Under the pieces are notes generated by a model, which saw nothing but the letters and a program-made list of their open reading frames with translations, was not told where the DNA came from and made no database searches. Below are positions 30,703-37,132 of a DNA stretch of 64,000 bases, one piece after another. A program made the position numbers and the translations under genes. This DNA comes from a virus. The DNA lies in IMG/VR virus record IMGVR_UViG_3300020172_001601, positions 252,198 to 316,197 of that record. One strand, 5' to 3'. Position 1 is the stretch's first letter; each line of letters opens with the position of its first letter.

Positions 30703-31134
30703 ATGGACAACCTCACGAAACTTGCGATTTCCAAGGCTCTGGAAAAGGACACGAAGAACTTCAAGGCCACGCCGGGAGTTCACGACATCGACACCACGAT
30801 CACCCTGCGAGTCAAAGGCACGGTGAAGAAGGGTGCGGATTCGGATTACACGCCGACCGTGGACATTCCGCTCCTGCCGACCTTGGCACTCGTCATGGAG
30901 AAGGCTGGCTTCATGCGGGAACGGGCAAAGGAATTGCTGATCGAAGCAATGACGGAAGCCCTCGAACTCAGCACCAAGGGCGAAGAGTTCGTTGCCGACC
31001 GTGTGAAGAACATCGACGAAGCGATGGCGCACGTCCGGGAAGTCACCGGGGCCTTGCCGAAGAAGACCAAGAGCGGGGCAACGAACGTCACCGTGACGGT
31101 CGAAGAAGTCGCTCCGGTCGAAGTCGGTGCCTAA
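30703..31134 (+). CDS. Unknown early protein, 143 aa
   Basis: ATG 30703. Beta strands with a TTITLRVKGTVKKG pattern followed by a helical centre (LALVMEKAGFMRERAKELL) and a beta end VTVTVEEV. A strong terminator follows, making it the last gene of a unit. Function unknown. Confidence 0.62.
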   Translation: MDNLTKLAISKALEKDTKNFKATPGVHDIDTTITLRVKGTVKKGADSDYTPTVDIPLLPTLALVMEKAGFMRERAKELLIEAMTEALELSTKGEEFVADRVKNIDEAMAHVREVTGALPKKTKSGATNVTVTVEEVAPVEVGA

Positions 31135-31142
31135 CACTGACC

Positions 31143-31176
31143 GCACGGCAACACTGACAATGTTGCCGTGCTTTTT
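31143..31176 (+). terminator. Terminator
   Basis: A perfect 11-bp stem (31143-31153 with 31161-31171) then five T. Confidence 0.92.
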
Positions 31177-31189
31177 GTTGGTCGTTGTT

Positions 31190-31205
31190 AGGTCTAGTGT
31201 ACCCT
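31190..31205 (+). promoter_or_regulatory. Element 32 (CTAGTG form)
   Basis: Follows a full terminator yet is not of the ATTG form, the clearest exception to the rule. Confidence 0.85.
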
Positions 31206-31240
31206 ATTGGGTGTAACGAACCCCAACCTGCGAGAATAAA

Positions 31241-31573
31241 ATGAAAACTGCGACCATCCCGCAACGCAATCAACGCCTGTACAAGTGCTGGAACGGCGAA
31301 CTGGAAACAGTGCTGTTCCGTGAGCAATCAATCTCCGAAGGGGCGTTTGCCGAAACGTGGCTAGTGTTCGACCCGAAGGACAGCCGCCGCATTCGTTGCA
31401 GCATTGGCAGCTACTTCACCACGCCTTACTTGGCATGGAAGGCCGAACTCAAGAGCTACCAAGACGGCCTGAAGGCCCAACGGGTGGCACTGAAGAAGGC
31501 ACGGGAAGAGATCGTCACCACGAAGGCCACCATTGCCCGGCTCAAGGACATGGTTGCCCGCTCAAGCACATAA
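31241..31573 (+). CDS. Unknown early protein, 110 aa
   Basis: ATG 31241 behind TGCGAGAA. A beta-like N-terminus with a KCWNGELETVLFRE pattern; the last 45 residues form a Lys/Ala-rich coiled coil. Ends in TAA without an element; the next gene follows in 10 nt. Confidence 0.6.
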   Translation: MKTATIPQRNQRLYKCWNGELETVLFREQSISEGAFAETWLVFDPKDSRRIRCSIGSYFTTPYLAWKAELKSYQDGLKAQRVALKKAREEIVTTKATIARLKDMVARSST

Positions 31574-31583
31574 GGAAAGAACA

Positions 31584-31817
31584 ATGGCACGGCCTCAAGC
31601 ATACGACCCGCAAGAGGGTTACAAGTATCAAATCCTGACCCGCAATCCAGCGTATGGCAGAGCATGGGAGCATTGCGACTATGCGAAGGACAAGGACGAG
31701 AAAAACCACTTGATCGGCGAATATCGCTTGGCCTATGGTGCCGGGTGGGAATTCAAGGTCATCACGTTGCCCGTCAAGTATTGGCCGAAGAGGTCCAGTG
31801 TACCCTTGATGGTGTAA
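31584..31817 (+). CDS. Unknown protein ending in element-encoded tail, 77 aa
   Basis: ATG 31584 behind AAGGAAAG. Rich in Y, K and D (ARPQAYDPQEGYKYQILTR). Its frame passes through element 33, which encodes the final RSSVPLMV, and stops at the TAA of the element tail. Confidence 0.55.
   Translation: MARPQAYDPQEGYKYQILTRNPAYGRAWEHCDYAKDKDEKNHLIGEYRLAYGAGWEFKVITLPVKYWPKRSSVPLMV
31791..31806 (+). promoter_or_regulatory. Element 33 (CCAG form) inside an open frame
   Basis: Tail TTGATGGTGTAA supplies the stop of the upstream gene. Confidence 0.84.
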
Positions 31818-31841
31818 CCAACACCCTGCGAGGACAAGACA

Positions 31842-32072
31842 ATGATTAGCCGTGTGCAAGTATTTGAAACCAAGGGCAAGCAGTTCCCGACCTTGAAGAA
31901 GGCAATTGACTTCCGGGAGGGGCTGATTGAAGAGTTCATTCGGAAGCTGCCAGGGTTCGATCAAATGCGACACAAGGACCGCATTGCCTTCATTCAATCC
32001 ATCATCGACAACCGTGAGGTTCTGGTGGACTTGTTTGACTACAACGAAATTCTGGACGAAGACGAAGAATAA
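31842..32072 (+). CDS. Unknown early protein, 76 aa
   Basis: ATG 31842 behind TGCGAGGACAAG. Helical, with LIEEFIRKLPGFDQMRHK and an acidic end NEILDEDEE. Ends in TAA before a structured non-coding stretch. Confidence 0.6.
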   Translation: MISRVQVFETKGKQFPTLKKAIDFREGLIEEFIRKLPGFDQMRHKDRIAFIQSIIDNREVLVDLFDYNEILDEDEE

Positions 32073-32080
32073 AGAGGATC

Positions 32081-32222
32081 ATTCAGGTCTGTGAGCAGCG
32101 GGGTAACTGGCAGGGAGGCATCCTGTCAGCCTGAATCGAGCGATGGTAAGGGCCAGCGAGGGGGCTGGACATTCGACTGTATTAGGTTCCAGCCCTGATG
32201 CGACCGAATGCCCCTCGCTGGC
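32081..32222 (+). ncRNA. Structured RNA with a possible pseudoknot
   Basis: Domain 1: 7-bp stem (32081-32087 with 32130-32136) capped by an 8-bp hairpin (32107-32114 with 32122-32129). Domain 2: 12-bp perfect stem (32152-32163 with 32211-32222) extended by CATTCG/CGAATG (32170-32175 with 32205-32210). GGCTGGA (32163-32169) can pair with TCCAGCC (32188-32194) across it. No gene. Confidence 0.55.
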
Positions 32223-32259
32223 ACCTGCCTGCATTCAAACCAAGGGTACAAATGACCTT

Positions 32260-32275
32260 ACGTCTATTGTACCCT
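32260..32275 (+). promoter_or_regulatory. Element 34 (ATTG form) with inverted half copy
   Basis: Variant ACGTCTATTGTACCCT; inverted AGGGTACAAAT at 32243-32253. Confidence 0.86.
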
Positions 32276-32309
32276 AGTGGGTGTAACAAACAACAAGAAA
32301 AGGAACACA

Positions 32310-32471
32310 ATGAACCCTGCCCTGCAAGCTGCTTTGATTACACTCGTTCAAGTCATTGTGAAGCTGGAGCCGCATCAATTGGCTGCGGCCCTTGACGAAA
32401 TCGACCTGAGCGATGAAGGGTTCGAGGAAGAACTCAATATTGTGAAGCAAGCCATCAAGTGGCAGGATTAG
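32310..32471 (+). CDS. Unknown early peptide, 53 aa
   Basis: ATG 32310 behind AAAAGGAA. All helical: a hydrophobic helix ALQAALITLVQVIVKL then an acidic one. Possibly membrane-touching or an oligomerisation module. Ends in the TAG of element 35. Confidence 0.6.
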   Translation: MNPALQAALITLVQVIVKLEPHQLAAALDEIDLSDEGFEEELNIVKQAIKWQD

Positions 32472-32485
32472 GTCCAGTGTACCCT
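32470..32485 (+). promoter_or_regulatory. Element 35 (CCAG form)
   Basis: Overlaps the TAG at 32469-32471. Confidence 0.85.
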
Positions 32486-32524
32486 AGTGGGTGTAACGAA
32501 TAACAATCATCAAGGAAACCGATC

Positions 32525-32728
32525 ATGGCTCGCAAGACCAAAGAAGAAAAACGAATCGAAGCCGCTGTCGATGCCGCCTTCAGCAAGGTGGGCAACCGTC
32601 GCCAGTTCAACATCTTCGACCTGAGCAAGATTCAAGCCGCTGGTGTGGCTGCTGGCAAGGCCGGGGAGGACATTGAAGCCGCCGTGAGCAAAGCCTGCGA
32701 TCAATACGAGATCAAAGAAGCAGCGTAG
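32525..32728 (+). CDS. Unknown early protein, 67 aa
   Basis: ATG 32525 behind AAGGAA. Basic N-terminus (ARKTKEEKRIE), then an Ala-rich helical body with the phrase FNIFDLSKIQAAGVAAG. Could bind DNA. Ends in the TAG of element 36. Confidence 0.6.
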   Translation: MARKTKEEKRIEAAVDAAFSKVGNRRQFNIFDLSKIQAAGVAAGKAGEDIEAAVSKACDQYEIKEAA

Positions 32729-32742
32729 GGCCAGTGTACCCT
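32727..32742 (+). promoter_or_regulatory. Element 36 (GCCAG variant)
   Basis: AGGGCCAGTGTACCCT; overlaps the TAG at 32726-32728. Confidence 0.85.
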
Positions 32743-32778
32743 AGTGGGTGTAACGAACAAAACTAATGCGAGACACTC

Positions 32779-33216
32779 ATGAACACCTGCAAAACCTGCA
32801 AATCTTGGAATGATGGCATTTGTGAATTGGCTGATACGGTCACAGGGCCTAAATTGTTTGACATTGTTGTTAGGGTTGCCGACGATCACGGACTTGAAAC
32901 ATCATTGAGAACAGGTCCAGACTTCGGCTGCGTTCATCATTCAAGCCCTGCCGTGCGACTTGGCACGTTGAACGTAGAGACTGATTGGGATTTCAGTCTT
33001 GAATTGAATGGCACTGTTTACAGCGACAGCGAGTTTTCGATTGATATTGATTCGATGGATCAATTGGAATCAATCCAAGTTATGGGGCCATTCGGTTCAC
33101 CGTCTGGCGGCAAACAATGGGAAATCCTTGCAGCTTTGGAAGCAATCAAGGCAAATCCTAGTGAGTTCTTTTCTAATCAGGGCGGCAACCGTGGGGCAAT
33201 GTGGCATCCGAAATAG
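32779..33216 (+). CDS. Cys-rich-headed phage protein, 145 aa
   Basis: ATG 32779. The start NTCKTCKSWNDGICEL with a later DFGCVHH gives four Cys and two His in an arrangement I recall from small phage proteins with a zinc-binding head. The remaining 80 residues are beta-rich. The role is unknown; a zinc-stabilised adaptor is possible. Confidence 0.6.
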   Translation: MNTCKTCKSWNDGICELADTVTGPKLFDIVVRVADDHGLETSLRTGPDFGCVHHSSPAVRLGTLNVETDWDFSLELNGTVYSDSEFSIDIDSMDQLESIQVMGPFGSPSGGKQWEILAALEAIKANPSEFFSNQGGNRGAMWHPK

Positions 33217-33230
33217 CTCCAGTGTACCCT
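33215..33230 (+). promoter_or_regulatory. Element 37 (CCAG form, AGCTCC start)
   Basis: Tail GGTGGGTAAGGAG merges with the next ribosome site. Confidence 0.84.
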
Positions 33231-33251
33231 GGTGGGTAAGGAGATCAAACC

Positions 33252-33545
33252 ATGCTGACAACTGCGGAACGAATTGAACAAGCGACAGCTTACGGCGTAG
33301 GCACCAAAGCCTATGTTGACACCTTCGGGGGAATGGTCCCCTGTGTGGTCACGGAAATTCACAAGCCGAACGCCAATGGCATTGTCATCGGCCACGACGA
33401 ATTGACCGTGCGAATTGAAGAAACCCGTGGGGGATATACGAAAGGCGAGATCGTCACACGGTCAGCCGCATACACTCCCCCACGAAAGCATCGTATCCTG
33501 CGGGGATACAGCTACCGAATCAACACGGCGTACAAGTACGTCTAG
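33252..33545 (+). CDS. Unknown early protein, 97 aa
   Basis: ATG 33252 behind AAGGAGA. A beta-barrel-like sequence (KAYVDTFGGMVPCVVTEIHK) with alternate hydrophobic residues and a basic end. Stop TAG lies in the CTAGTG of element 38. Confidence 0.6.
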   Translation: MLTTAERIEQATAYGVGTKAYVDTFGGMVPCVVTEIHKPNANGIVIGHDELTVRIEETRGGYTKGEIVTRSAAYTPPRKHRILRGYSYRINTAYKYV

Positions 33546-33553
33546 TGTACCCT
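33538..33553 (+). promoter_or_regulatory. Element 38 (CTAGTG form)
   Basis: Here the stop codon is the TAG inside TCTAGTG (33543-33545), not the usual leading TAG. Confidence 0.83.
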
Positions 33554-33799
33554 ACATGGCAACACGGTATGGCTGCTCAAGTGGTGTTGCAGCATTGCTT
33601 GAGCATAACACGAGGAGAGAAAAACCAATGGGCAACTAATTCCCCGATGATGACAAATAGGCGATGCAACAAGCCTTGATCGGACGCAATCGTGCTGCAA
33701 TACGATTGAACAAGACAAGAAACGACTGCAAGACCTTGCTGTTTAGGGGCGACCATACGGAATGTCGCAAAACTTAGCCGTGCCGAATTGGTCAGTGCG
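33554..33799 (+). other. Non-coding stretch between element 38 and the 33800 RNA
   Basis: No gene beyond the three-codon frame is supported. It contains one clear hairpin and no terminator-type T run. Confidence 0.4.
33628..33639 (+). other. Possible three-codon leader ORF (M-G-N-stop)
   Basis: ATGGGCAACTAA follows a very good ribosome site (GAGGAG, about 10 nt upstream) and a 7-bp hairpin (33575-33581 with 33598-33604). It could be a translated leader or a remnant of a lost gene. Confidence 0.3.
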
Positions 33800-33889
33800 C
33801 AAAGCAGAGAAAACCAGCACCAGCTACCACTGGTGAAAGGCATCGGTAGAGCAGGTTGGAGTCCTGCAAATCTGGTTTTCTCTGCTTTG
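33800..33889 (+). ncRNA. Compact RNA with 18-bp base stem, pseudoknot and T-arm-like hairpin
   Basis: 33800-33817 pairs perfectly with 33872-33889. Inside, CACCAG/CTGGTG (33818-33823 with 33830-33835) has a loop CTACC that can pair with GGTAG at 33845-33849, an H-type pseudoknot. A 5-bp hairpin GCAGG-TTGGAGT-CCTGC (33851-33867) looks like a tRNA arm. Element 39 starts 6 nt later. The 90-nt module is well defined; its role is unknown. Confidence 0.6.
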
Positions 33890-33894
33890 GGCAT

Positions 33895-33910
33895 AGGTCT
33901 AGTGTACCCT
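33895..33910 (+). promoter_or_regulatory. Element 39 (CTAGTG form)
   Basis: Directly after the structured RNA. Confidence 0.85.
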
Positions 33911-33949
33911 AGTGTGTGTAACGAACACTCAACCCTGCGAGACAAGAAC

Positions 33950-34315
33950 ATGGCCGACTTGAAAGAAAAGATTGCTGAGTTTGTGAAGGCCGCTGACGAA
34001 GTGTCTGCCGCTTATTGGGAGCGACAGAAATTCACCTTCGCCAAGCCGACGCAACACCGTGCCGACTTCATCAGCGACAAATGGGTGCGTGTCGTGTCTC
34101 TGGACGTGCCGCATGAAGGCCCGCCAGTCGTGTCGTCGGTCTATGCCTTCATCGCCCTGCAAGACGGCCACACGAAGACGCTGGGAGCAATCAAGGCGGG
34201 CGACATTCACAAGCCTGCCGGGTTCAAGGCCCCTGCCAAGCACGCACGGGGCAACGTCTTCGAGGATGACTTCCGCAAGGCTATCCAGCCGAACGGCATC
34301 GTTTACTTGAAATAA
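33950..34315 (+). CDS. Unknown early protein, 121 aa
   Basis: ATG 33950 behind TGCGAGACAAG. Helical head (LKEKIAEFVKAADEVSAAYW), beta middle (DKWVRVVSLDVPHEGPP), basic end. Ends in TAA, followed by hairpins. Function unknown. Confidence 0.6.
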   Translation: MADLKEKIAEFVKAADEVSAAYWERQKFTFAKPTQHRADFISDKWVRVVSLDVPHEGPPVVSSVYAFIALQDGHTKTLGAIKAGDIHKPAGFKAPAKHARGNVFEDDFRKAIQPNGIVYLK

Positions 34316-34320
34316 TACAA

Positions 34321-34375
34321 CGCAGACTAGGCCAGTCTGCGGGGGAGCCAACGAGCGGCTATGCCAAGCAGGAAA
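34321..34375 (+). ncRNA. Two-hairpin non-coding segment
   Basis: CGCAGACT pairs with AGTCTGCG around a 5-nt loop. Immediately after, GGGGAG pairs with CTCCCC enclosing AGCC/GGCT. It lies between a TAA and element 40. Confidence 0.45.
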
Positions 34376-34390
34376 CTCCCCTGAAATCAC

Positions 34391-34406
34391 AGGTCCAGTG
34401 TACCCT
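34391..34406 (+). promoter_or_regulatory. Element 40 (CCAG form)
   Basis: Not overlapping a stop codon. Confidence 0.85.
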
Positions 34407-34447
34407 GGTGGGTGTGAATAACACCCACCACTTCTAAGGAATGCGAG

Positions 34448-34675
34448 TTGACTTACCAAGAATTGAAAGCAAAGGTCAGTGCAGCACTTGGCGACGTTGG
34501 ATTTTCCATCGAAGCGACGGACGACGGCCAGTTGGTCATTTATACCGACTTGAAAGAAGTCGAAGATCAGGACGAACTGGAGAACTACGAGCCGACGAAT
34601 GAACCCTTGGAATCATTGGACGACTTTCTGAGAGAAGAGTTGGGCGACAAAGACGCTTCCCTGTTTCTCAAGTAG
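34448..34675 (+). CDS. Acidic early protein with TTG start, 75 aa
   Basis: TTG 34448 after AAGGAATGCGAG; the nearby ATG 34441 is in a different, short frame. A helical N-terminus, then a strongly acidic stretch (KEVEDQDELENYEPTNEPLE). Ends in the TAG of element 41. Confidence 0.52.
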   Translation: MTYQELKAKVSAALGDVGFSIEATDDGQLVIYTDLKEVEDQDELENYEPTNEPLESLDDFLREELGDKDASLFLK

Positions 34676-34689
34676 GTCCAGTGTACCCT
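34674..34689 (+). promoter_or_regulatory. Element 41 (CCAG form)
   Basis: Overlaps the TAG at 34673-34675. Confidence 0.85.
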
Positions 34690-34729
34690 AGTGGGTGTAA
34701 CGAACAACCTCAACACGGAGAACTCTGCG

Positions 34730-34960
34730 ATGGCTATTACGCTGACCCCTTCCTATGGTCGTGACTACAAGAACGGCAAAGAAGTCCAAGAAGCCTGGGA
34801 CGCTGGCAAGGACTTCACGATCAACTCCATCGGCCACCCGGACGATGGGCGGCAGATCAACAAGCAGGACGCCGAACGTGAGGGCGGCACCTTCAACATC
34901 CGGTACAAAAAACTGACCCAGATCAAGGTCATCAAGGTCAAGAAGGTCGCTGCGGCTTAG
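34730..34960 (+). CDS. Unknown early protein, 76 aa
   Basis: ATG 34730 behind GGAGAACTCTGCG. It includes GRDYKNGKEVQEAWDAGKDF and INKQDAE, a wording I associate with small conserved phage proteins, and a basic end IKVIKVKKVAAA. Function unknown. Ends in the TAG of element 42. Confidence 0.6.
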   Translation: MAITLTPSYGRDYKNGKEVQEAWDAGKDFTINSIGHPDDGRQINKQDAEREGGTFNIRYKKLTQIKVIKVKKVAAA

Positions 34961-34974
34961 GTCCAGTGTACCTT
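34959..34974 (+). promoter_or_regulatory. Element 42 (CCAG form, degenerate 3' end)
   Basis: Ends TACCTT instead of TACCCT; the sequence that follows is non-coding. Confidence 0.8.
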
Positions 34975-34986
34975 ACACAGTGTAAC

Positions 34987-35015
34987 GCCTCCCAAACATC
35001 GGCCTTGGGCAAGCC
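34987..35015 (+). repeat. 29-nt direct repeat, copy 1
   Basis: Matches 35169-35197 at 28 of 29 positions; its second half (GGCCTTGGGCAAGCC) can fold. Confidence 0.85.
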
Positions 35016-35211
35016 AATCAATCAGAATAAAGGAACCCCTTCCCATGAATGTCTGAAGTCCGCTAACTCCCCGGCGTAGTCATCCACGTTAGAGCGGGGC
35101 GGGACTGCAAAGCGATGGCCGCACGTCAGCAATGGGCAGCATTGTGCTGGCTGACGTGTGAATGAAGTGCCTCCCAAACATTGGCCTTGGGCAAGCCGAA
35201 AGCAAATGCGT
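35016..35211 (+). ncRNA. Structured non-coding segment between and after direct repeats
   Basis: AGTCC...CCCC pairs with GGGG-C-GGGACT (about 35049-35114), and CACGTCAG pairs with CTGACGTG (about 35134-35170). It ends in a terminator, so it may be a discrete RNA. No gene. Confidence 0.45.
35169..35197 (+). repeat. 29-nt direct repeat, copy 2
   Basis: Same unit with one C-to-T change; the two copies bracket about 150 nt of structured non-coding sequence. Confidence 0.85.
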
Positions 35212-35238
35212 AGGGCAGGACCAACCTGCCCTTTTTTT
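35212..35238 (+). terminator. Terminator
   Basis: AGGGCAGG pairs with CCTGCCCT, then seven T. Confidence 0.9.
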
Positions 35239-35252
35239 GTTTTTGTTTGTGT

Positions 35253-35268
35253 AGGTCTATTGTACCCT
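35253..35268 (+). promoter_or_regulatory. Element 43 (ATTG form) upstream of a tRNA-like RNA
   Basis: The tRNA-like structure begins 25 nt after its end. Confidence 0.88.
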
Positions 35269-35293
35269 AGAGGGTGTAACAAGCGAACAACAT

Positions 35294-35431
35294 GGCGGCG
35301 TAGCTCAACTGGCTAGAGCAACCATCATTATCGTAGCGATTGATCGGGGGTCCACGGTCAATGCGGCCAACGTGTGTACAGCGTTGGTTTGAGAGGATGG
35401 GAAGACGGGGGTTCGATGCCCTCCGCTGTCT
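35294..35431 (+). tRNA. tRNA-like RNA with a 69-nt insert
   Basis: Acceptor GGCGGCG (35294-35300) pairs with CGCTGTC (35424-35430). Then TA, D arm GCTC/GAGC (35303-35306, 35316-35319) with a GG-containing loop, and T arm GGGGG-TTCGATG-CCCTC (35407-35423). A possible anticodon stem CCATC/GATGG (35322-35326 with 35396-35400) is separated by 69 nt containing two hairpins. No 3' CCA; the anticodon is unassignable. Same plan as the RNA at 23159. Confidence 0.55.
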
Positions 35432-35511
35432 GCTTACACTGTAGGGCATTTGCCCGAACAACGAGGCGTCAGAACACGCCTACAACCCCGAAAGGGGAGA
35501 GAGTGTAAGGT

Positions 35512-35527
35512 AGCCGTAGTGTACCCT
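35512..35527 (+). promoter_or_regulatory. Element 44 (CGTAGTG variant)
   Basis: AGCCGTAGTGTACCCT, the most divergent 5' half. Confidence 0.8.
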
Positions 35528-35546
35528 AGTGGGCAGGAGAACAACA

Positions 35547-35705
35547 ATGCGAAAAACTGAAGGGGCAACCAAAGCCCACGCCTCTGTCGGGTATCACAAA
35601 CACCTTCGACCATTCGGCAAGCGACTGGCGAACAAAGCCACTCGCAAGAATGGCAAGCGTAGCACCAGTGTACCCTATGGGGCAGGAGACAAACATGGAA
35701 ATTGA
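35547..35705 (+). CDS. Basic 52-aa peptide reading through element 45
   Basis: ATG 35547 behind CAGGAGA. Rich in K, R and H (AHASVGYHKHLRPFGKRLAN). The frame continues through element 45 as STSVPYGAGDKHGN and stops 10 nt inside the next gene. A nucleic-acid-binding peptide is likely. Confidence 0.5.
   Translation: MRKTEGATKAHASVGYHKHLRPFGKRLANKATRKNGKRSTSVPYGAGDKHGN
35661..35676 (+). promoter_or_regulatory. Element 45 (ACCAG variant) inside an open frame
   Basis: AGCACCAGTGTACCCT; tail ATGGGGCAGGAGA provides the next ribosome site. Confidence 0.82.
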
Positions 35706-36066
35706 AGACGTGCGAAATACCCGATCCATGAGAATGGACCCGGAAAGCCCTGCGGAATACGACGAGATGGACGCCATCACCGCTGGCCCCAATGGTATGA
35801 AATTGATGCCAGTGTTCAGCGGTGAGATGTTTCAACAGTCCGTTGCCTATCCCGTCATCGTGGAAGCATGGGACAAGAAGAACAGCGGACGCCACAAACG
35901 CCGATGGGAAGCGACATTCACCCAAGCCGAACGGAACAAGATCAGCCGGTATTATGGCCGGTTTTACCGCTGGTATCTGGTCAGCGGCACGCCCAAACGT
36001 GTGTCACTGCAATTGAACACCTTGACCCTCCTGCAAAGGGCAGTGAACTTCTTCGCTGAATGTTAG
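35695..36066 (+). CDS. Unknown early protein, 123 aa
   Basis: ATG 35695 behind CAGGAGAC. Acidic first third, then a basic helical part with NSGRHKRRWEATFTQAERNK and an aromatic cluster KISRYYGRFYRWYL. Ends in the TAG of element 46. Confidence 0.6.
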   Translation: MEIEDVRNTRSMRMDPESPAEYDEMDAITAGPNGMKLMPVFSGEMFQQSVAYPVIVEAWDKKNSGRHKRRWEATFTQAERNKISRYYGRFYRWYLVSGTPKRVSLQLNTLTLLQRAVNFFAEC

Positions 36067-36080
36067 GGCTAGTGTACCCT
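36065..36080 (+). promoter_or_regulatory. Element 46 (GCTAGTG variant)
   Basis: AGGGCTAGTGTACCCT; the AGAGGG tail is 7 nt from the next ATG. Confidence 0.84.
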
Positions 36081-36087
36081 AGAGGGC

Positions 36088-36381
36088 ATGATGAAAGACG
36101 CATACGGAAACGATCAAGTATATCTGGTCCAGCCCACAACTCTGGACTATGAGATCAGCTATGGTGGCGATGGTGTCAAAACATGCCAAGAGGGACGCTA
36201 TCGACACTATTTCACTGCCAGTGCTGGCGGTTTGTCGGGTAGCATTAGAATTCAATTGAACCGAGTCAGCGCCGAACGGTTTGCTGCCTATAACGGCCTG
36301 CGGTTGATAACCGACGTTGAACGTGAAGAAATTCAAGAAAGGTGGAGCGTCAGAGTGCCGGATTGGTCCAGTGTACCCTAG
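36088..36381 (+). CDS. Unknown early protein with element-encoded end, 97 aa
   Basis: ATG 36088 (or 36091) directly behind the AGAGGG of element 46. Beta-rich, with GRYRHYFTASAGGLSGSIRI. The last residues WSSVP are encoded by element 47, whose CCC-TAG supplies the stop. Confidence 0.58.
   Translation: MMKDAYGNDQVYLVQPTTLDYEISYGGDGVKTCQEGRYRHYFTASAGGLSGSIRIQLNRVSAERFAAYNGLRLITDVEREEIQERWSVRVPDWSSVP
36364..36379 (+). promoter_or_regulatory. Element 47 (CCAG form, TGG start)
   Basis: TGGTCCAGTGTACCCT; translated as the C-terminus of the upstream gene. Confidence 0.84.
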
Positions 36382-36418
36382 ACGGTGTAACGATCACTCA
36401 ACCCTGCGGAGAATGACA

Positions 36419-36670
36419 ATGGTTCAATTGAAAGTCGTGGCTGTGTCGAGCAACCACAATAGTTTCGGCCTGCGAAACATGATCCTCATCGGGGACAATG
36501 GCGAAGGCTGGCAAGCTGCGGCCAATGACCTGAACGTGAAGCCGAAGGATACCATCCTGCGGATACCCGAAGGGCAGGACATTCCCACGTTCCTGACGCT
36601 GCAATCTTTCGAGATTCCTTCACAACTGGCCGACCCGCCTGCCGAACTATTGAAAGAAGTTTGGGGCTAG
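36419..36670 (+). CDS. Unknown early protein, 83 aa
   Basis: ATG 36419 with GCGGAGA seven nt upstream. Alternating strands (LKVVAVSSNHNSFGLRNMILI) suggest a small beta sheet, then a helical end. Ends in the TAG of element 48. Confidence 0.6.
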   Translation: MVQLKVVAVSSNHNSFGLRNMILIGDNGEGWQAAANDLNVKPKDTILRIPEGQDIPTFLTLQSFEIPSQLADPPAELLKEVWG

Positions 36671-36684
36671 GTCCAGTGTACCCT
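36669..36684 (+). promoter_or_regulatory. Element 48 (CCAG form)
   Basis: Tail AGAGGGTGT gives a perfect ACCCT/AGGGT dyad. Confidence 0.86.
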
Positions 36685-36728
36685 AGAGGGTGTAAGGAAC
36701 ACTTCAGTCCTCTGCGAAAGGCAATGCG

Positions 36729-37064
36729 ATGTTGAGCCACAAAATTGCGATTTACATTCCTTCCACTGTCAACGGCAATCAGCCCGCCCCGGTTGATATG
36801 ATCGAACGGTGGGTGCGGGCCAGCAAGATCAAGCTGGCCAACCTGTTCGGTGGGTTTACGACCTACAACGGGCAAGGGGGATGGTACTCGCCCGAACACG
36901 GTTTGATCGAAGAGAACGTGATTATCGTTCAAGCGTTCACCGATCAAGAGGGGCTGACCAAACTGGACAAAGTGAACGAACTGGCGAAGGAAATCGCCAG
37001 CGACATGGGCCAGGAAATGGTGTCGGTCGAAGTCGATGGAACACTCAACTTCGTGACAGCGTAA
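36729..37064 (+). CDS. Unknown early protein, 111 aa
   Basis: ATG 36729 behind CGAAAGGCAATGCG. Alpha/beta: KIAIYIPSTVNGNQPAP, a helix to LANLFGG, then FTTYNGQGGWYSPEHGLIEE and further strands. The IYIPST ... GGWYS layout is one I recall from small bacterial and phage proteins of unknown role. A terminator follows. Confidence 0.6.
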   Translation: MLSHKIAIYIPSTVNGNQPAPVDMIERWVRASKIKLANLFGGFTTYNGQGGWYSPEHGLIEENVIIVQAFTDQEGLTKLDKVNELAKEIASDMGQEMVSVEVDGTLNFVTA

Positions 37065-37070
37065 GGCAGG

Positions 37071-37097
37071 GACGGGCAGTAATGCCCGTCTTTTTTT
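37071..37097 (+). terminator. Terminator
   Basis: GACGGGCA-GTAA-TGCCCGTC then seven T. Confidence 0.92.
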
Positions 37098-37109
37098 CTG
37101 AGTTTGTGT

Positions 37110-37125
37110 AGGTCTATTGTACCCT
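37110..37125 (+). promoter_or_regulatory. Element 49 (ATTG form)
   Basis: Only 7 nt separate it from the next ATG, leaving almost no leader. Confidence 0.88.
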
Positions 37126-37132
37126 AGAGAAC

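Noticed and set aside
33851-33867. The GCAGG-TTGGAGT-CCTGC hairpin as an anticodon arm of a tRNA-Ser
   Set aside because: No T arm or normal acceptor is found around it. The flanking 18-bp stem is too long for a tRNA.
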